Positions 29,814 through 32,433 of a DNA stretch of 32,433 nucleotides are shown piece by piece. Origin of the DNA: an uncultured Porphyromonadaceae bacterium (GTDB lineage Bacteria > Bacteroidota > Bacteroidia > Bacteroidales > Muribaculaceae). Location of the stretch: NCBI GenBank assembly GCA_905198125.1, contig CAJKBH010000034.1, positions 1-32,433 on the forward strand. The letters run 5' to 3'. Each line of letters starts with the position of its first letter. The stretch's first letter is position 1. The notes below the pieces were generated by a model. The model saw nothing but the letters and a program-made list of their open reading frames with translations. It had not been told where the DNA came from and made no database searches. Made by a program: the position numbers and the translations under genes.

Positions 29814-29889
29814 TGCCGTAAAAAAGTATAACCCGGATTTAGAAAAACTCACACGATATCAATCAAAATTAATCTCCAAACATAGCTAC

Positions 29890-32220
29890 ATGAAACTTAT
29901 CAGGACAATGATGTTGGCCTCGATGCTGACAGGCGCCGGAATGCTGCTGGCCCGTCCGGCCATTCCGCGAGATCCGGAAATCGAAAAGAAGGTAGAGGCC
30001 ACCTTGAAGAAGATGAACCTCGACCAGAAAGTGGGCCAGATGCTCGAGCTGAACCTCGACGTGTTCGGCCATACGGACTGGAGCACGGGCACACCGAAAT
30101 GGACCCTCGACGAGGCACGTCTCGACACCGTGATACAGAAATGGCAGCCCGGATCGTTCCTGAACGCTCCCGGTACGTACGCCGGCTCGCTCGAGCAGTG
30201 GCAGTACTGGATTCCGACCATCCAGAAACTGTCGATGAAATACATCGGCATCCCCACCATCTATGGTCTTGACAACAACCATGGCGTGACCTACGTGCAG
30301 GGTGGCATCATGTTCCCGCAGCCCATCAACCTTGCCGCGTCGTTCAACACCGAACTGGCGCGCGAGATGGCAGGCATCACCGCCTACGAGAGCCGCGCCG
30401 CCGACTGTCCCTGGGTCTACAACCCCGTCACCGACCTGGGCCGCGACCCCCGTTGGCCCCGCATCTGGGAAAGCTTCGGCGAGGACCCGCTGGTAAACGC
30501 CCGTATGGCCGTGGCACAGGTGGAAGGCTACCAGGGCCCGAATCCCAACAAGGTAGGCAAATACAACGTGGCCGCATGTACCAAGCACTATATGTGTTAC
30601 GGCGCTCCCTGGACGGGCAAGGACCGTACGCCCGCTTATCTGTCCGAGCAGCAGATCCGCGAGAAATATTTCGAGCCGTTCCGCGCTCAGATCATGGCCG
30701 GCTCCCTCTCCATCATGGTGAACTCGGCCAGCATCAACGGCGAGCCCGTCCATGCCAGCTACAAGTACCTGACCCAGTGGCTTAAGAAAGACCTGGACTG
30801 GGACGGCATGATCGTGACCGACTGGGCCGACATCAACAACCTGTTCCAGCGCGAGCGCGTGGCCAAGGACAAGAAGGACGCCATCCGTCTGGCCATCAAC
30901 GCCGGTATCGACATGACCATGGATCCCTATAATGTCGATTTCTGCTTCCTGCTCAAGGAATTGGTGAATGAGGGCAAGGTCAGCATGGACCGCATCGATG
31001 ACGCCGTGCGCCGCATCCTGCGCCTGAAATACCGTCTGAACCTGTTCAAGGAACCCAACACCGGCGGCAAGGACTATAAGGAATTCGGCAGCGCCGAGAA
31101 CGCCGAGAAGGCACTCCGCTCCGCCGAACAGACCGAGATATTGCTGAAGAATGTAAACAACCTGCTGCCGCTGGCCAAGGGGAAGAAGATACTTGTCACC
31201 GGCCCGAACGCCAACACGATGCGCGCTCTGAACGGCGGCTGGACCTACACATGGCAGGGCAACAACGCCGATGCGCTATACGAGCCTTACAACACCATCT
31301 ACGAGGCCCTGTGCAACAAGTACGGCAAGGAGAACGTCACCCTGAAGGAGGGCGTGACCTACAACGAGAGGGGACAATACTGGGAGGAGAACGAGCCGGA
31401 TTACGCTTCGGCCGTCGCAGCCGCTGCCGATGCCGACGTCATCGTGGCCTGCATCGGCGAGAACAGCTACACCGAGACTCCGGGTAACCTCGACGACCTC
31501 TGGCTATCGGCCAACCAGCGTCAGCTCGTCAAGGAGCTGGCCAAGACCGGCAAGCCCATCATCCTGGTGCTGAATGAGGGCCGTCCGCGCCTTATCACCG
31601 ACATCGAGCCTCTTGCAGGTGCCATCGTCAACGTGCTGCTTCCCGGCAACTACGGCGGCGACGCATTGGCGAATCTGATGGCCGGCGACGCAAACTTCTC
31701 GGCCAAGATGCCTTACACATATCCGCGCGAGATCAACGCCCTGAGCAATTACGACTATAAGGTCAGCGAGGAAGTGGGCACCATGGAGGGAGCCTACAAC
31801 TACGACGCCAAGGTGTCGCTGCTCTGGCCCTTCGGCTACGGACTGAGCTACACCACCTACGGTTACTCCAACCTGCGTGTGGACCGCGACCGGTTTACCG
31901 CCGACGACACCATCACAGTAAGCGTCGACGTGACCAACACGGGCAGCGTGGCCGGTATGGAGCCGGTGCTGCTGTACAGTTCCGACCTGGTGGCATCGTT
32001 GGTGCCCGACAACAAGCGTCTGCGCGACTTCACCAAGATTTCGCTGAATCCCGGCGAGACCAAGACCGTGACGTTCAAGCTCCCCGGCAACTCGATGGCG
32101 TTCGTGGGCCACGATGGCAAATGGATTCTTGAGGAAGGCGCTTTCGAGCTGAAGGTGGCCAATCTCACCGTGCCTGTCACCTGCACCGCCACCAAGGTGT
32201 GGGACACCCCGAACATGTAA
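29890..32220 (+). CDS. Exported glycoside hydrolase family 3 (beta-glucosidase type)
   Basis: Cleaves beta-linked glucosides or xylosides from the non-reducing end, with retention. 776 residues. The signal peptide covers about 1-22 (KLIRTMMLA... ending ARPA). The family 3 N-terminal barrel has GLDNNHGVTYVQG (126-138), GRDPRWPRIWESFGEDP (184-200) and the KH pair at 232-233. The catalytic nucleophile is D311 in VTDWADI. The C-terminal alpha/beta domain (about 420-610) and a fibronectin-III-like domain at the end (VLLYSSDLVASLV, near 690-765) complete the BglX-like order. The frame is open upstream to 29719, but those residues cover the duplicated promoter and come before the signal peptide, so 29890 is the start. 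It is likely periplasmic or secreted, for use of plant or host glycans; no SusC/D pair is in view. Confidence 0.93.
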   Translation: MKLIRTMMLASMLTGAGMLLARPAIPRDPEIEKKVEATLKKMNLDQKVGQMLELNLDVFGHTDWSTGTPKWTLDEARLDTVIQKWQPGSFLNAPGTYAGSLEQWQYWIPTIQKLSMKYIGIPTIYGLDNNHGVTYVQGGIMFPQPINLAASFNTELAREMAGITAYESRAADCPWVYNPVTDLGRDPRWPRIWESFGEDPLVNARMAVAQVEGYQGPNPNKVGKYNVAACTKHYMCYGAPWTGKDRTPAYLSEQQIREKYFEPFRAQIMAGSLSIMVNSASINGEPVHASYKYLTQWLKKDLDWDGMIVTDWADINNLFQRERVAKDKKDAIRLAINAGIDMTMDPYNVDFCFLLKELVNEGKVSMDRIDDAVRRILRLKYRLNLFKEPNTGGKDYKEFGSAENAEKALRSAEQTEILLKNVNNLLPLAKGKKILVTGPNANTMRALNGGWTYTWQGNNADALYEPYNTIYEALCNKYGKENVTLKEGVTYNERGQYWEENEPDYASAVAAAADADVIVACIGENSYTETPGNLDDLWLSANQRQLVKELAKTGKPIILVLNEGRPRLITDIEPLAGAIVNVLLPGNYGGDALANLMAGDANFSAKMPYTYPREINALSNYDYKVSEEVGTMEGAYNYDAKVSLLWPFGYGLSYTTYGYSNLRVDRDRFTADDTITVSVDVTNTGSVAGMEPVLLYSSDLVASLVPDNKRLRDFTKISLNPGETKTVTFKLPGNSMAFVGHDGKWILEEGAFELKVANLTVPVTCTATKVWDTPNM

Positions 32221-32238
32221 GCGCGTCGCGCTTACATG
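32214..32238. other. Perfect hairpin containing the glycosidase stop codon
   Basis: CATGTAAGCGC (32214-32224) pairs with GCGCTTACATG (32228-32238) around GTC. Its left arm includes the TAA stop at 32218-32220. Confidence 0.8.
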
Positions 32239-32241
32239 CGA

Positions 32242-32268
32242 GTTGAGAAAGTTGAGAAAGTTAAGATA
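32242..32268. repeat. 9-base tandem repeat after the glycosidase
   Basis: GTTGAGAAA, GTTGAGAAA and GTTAAGATA in a row. Same period as the tract at 28468-28521. Confidence 0.7.
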
Positions 32269-32283
32269 ATACCTCAAAGACTG

Positions 32284-32312
32284 AAGGGATGTCGTTCGCG
32301 GCGTCCCTTTAT
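32284..32312 (+). terminator. Terminator of the glycosidase gene
   Basis: AAGGGATGTCG (32284-32294) pairs with CGGCGTCCCTT (32299-32309, two G-T pairs) around the stable loop TTCG, followed by a short T-rich tail. Confidence 0.75.
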
Positions 32313-32322
32313 TCGTGTCGGC

Positions 32323-32433
32323 GTAGTGGCGCGAGTGCTCCGTGCCGTGCAGGTATTTTAGACAGGAGAACAGGAGAACAGTAGTGGCGCGGGCACTAAG
32401 TTCTATGTAAGAATTTTAGACAGGAGAACAGGA
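32323..32433. repeat. 58-base-period direct repeat, cut by the window edge
   Basis: GTAGTGGCGCG at 32323 and 32381, and a block beginning ATTTTAGACAGGAGAACAGG at 32355 and 32413, share an offset of 58. The conserved block is about 37 bases (32355-32391) and the parts between are 21 bases each and differ. The array may continue past the window. Confidence 0.75.

Noticed and set aside
29719..29889. Upstream start for the family 3 glycosidase
   Set aside because: It covers the duplicated promoter and would bury the signal peptide inside the protein.
32323..32433. CRISPR array
   Set aside because: The variable parts are only 21 bases and partly similar, the first repeat is incomplete, and no cas gene is in view.
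1..32433. tRNA, rRNA, transposase or phage genes
   Set aside because: I saw no cloverleaf, rRNA segment, transposase or integrase motif on either strand; the repeats present are short and non-coding.

Overview
The window comes from a member of the Bacteroidota, most likely the order Bacteroidales. The lineage is read from several things. At least five places show the Bacteroidota sigma-ABfr promoter pattern (-33 TTTG or TTG, about 20 bases, -7 TAnnTTTG). Purine-rich Shine-Dalgarno sites are mostly absent. str, S10, spc and alpha are fused into one cluster that lacks tuf between fusA and rpsJ and lacks adk between secY and map. The L36 has no zinc ligands, and a Bacteroidota-type GlmU-like protein is present. 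A gut family such as Muribaculaceae would fit, but that is only a guess.

Left part (1-5270). A secreted class A acid phosphatase (+) is followed by a bidirectional terminator. Next comes a run of five small minus-strand genes (2926 down to 1040), all secreted or membrane proteins and most unrecognised; one is an exported protein with six CxxC units, most of them of the DnaJ zinc-finger type. Upstream of them lies a striking 131-base imperfect palindrome (3002-3132) with a Bacteroidota -7 box beside it, a candidate structured RNA. Two tandem CreD-family membrane proteins (+) follow, the first lacking the periplasmic domain.

Middle-left (5290-9900). A gamma-carbonic-anhydrase-like protein and an aminopeptidase P family enzyme lie on the minus strand. 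A 580-base spacer holds what looks like an independent small RNA gene (promoter about 8005, strong terminator at 8173-8211). A GlmU-like sugar nucleotidyltransferase (+) with its own promoter comes next.

Core (9730-28463). One superoperon of 33 genes runs rpsL-rpsG-fusA-rpsJ-rplC-rplD-rplW-rplB-rpsS-rplV-rpsC-rplP // rpmC-rpsQ-rplN-rplX-rplE-rpsN-rpsH-rplF-rplR-rpsE-rpmD-rplO-secY-map-infA-rpmJ // rpsM-rpsK-rpsD-rpoA-rplQ. It starts from a clear promoter with a structured leader and ends at a terminator. It makes most ribosomal proteins of both subunits, EF-G, IF-1, SecY, methionine aminopeptidase and the RNA polymerase alpha subunit. The non-routine parts are the spacers: structured RNA before rpsL, between rpsL and rpsG, between rplP and rpmC (234 bases with two hairpins and a promoter), between rpsN and rpsH, and between rpsK and rpsD. 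These are candidate autoregulatory or processing sites.

Right part (28464-32433). A 9-base-period repeat tract, a CorA-type Mg2+ transporter (-), a 25-base GC-rich tandem repeat, a tandemly duplicated promoter, an exported family 3 glycoside hydrolase (+), a terminator, and a 58-base-period direct repeat cut by the window edge.
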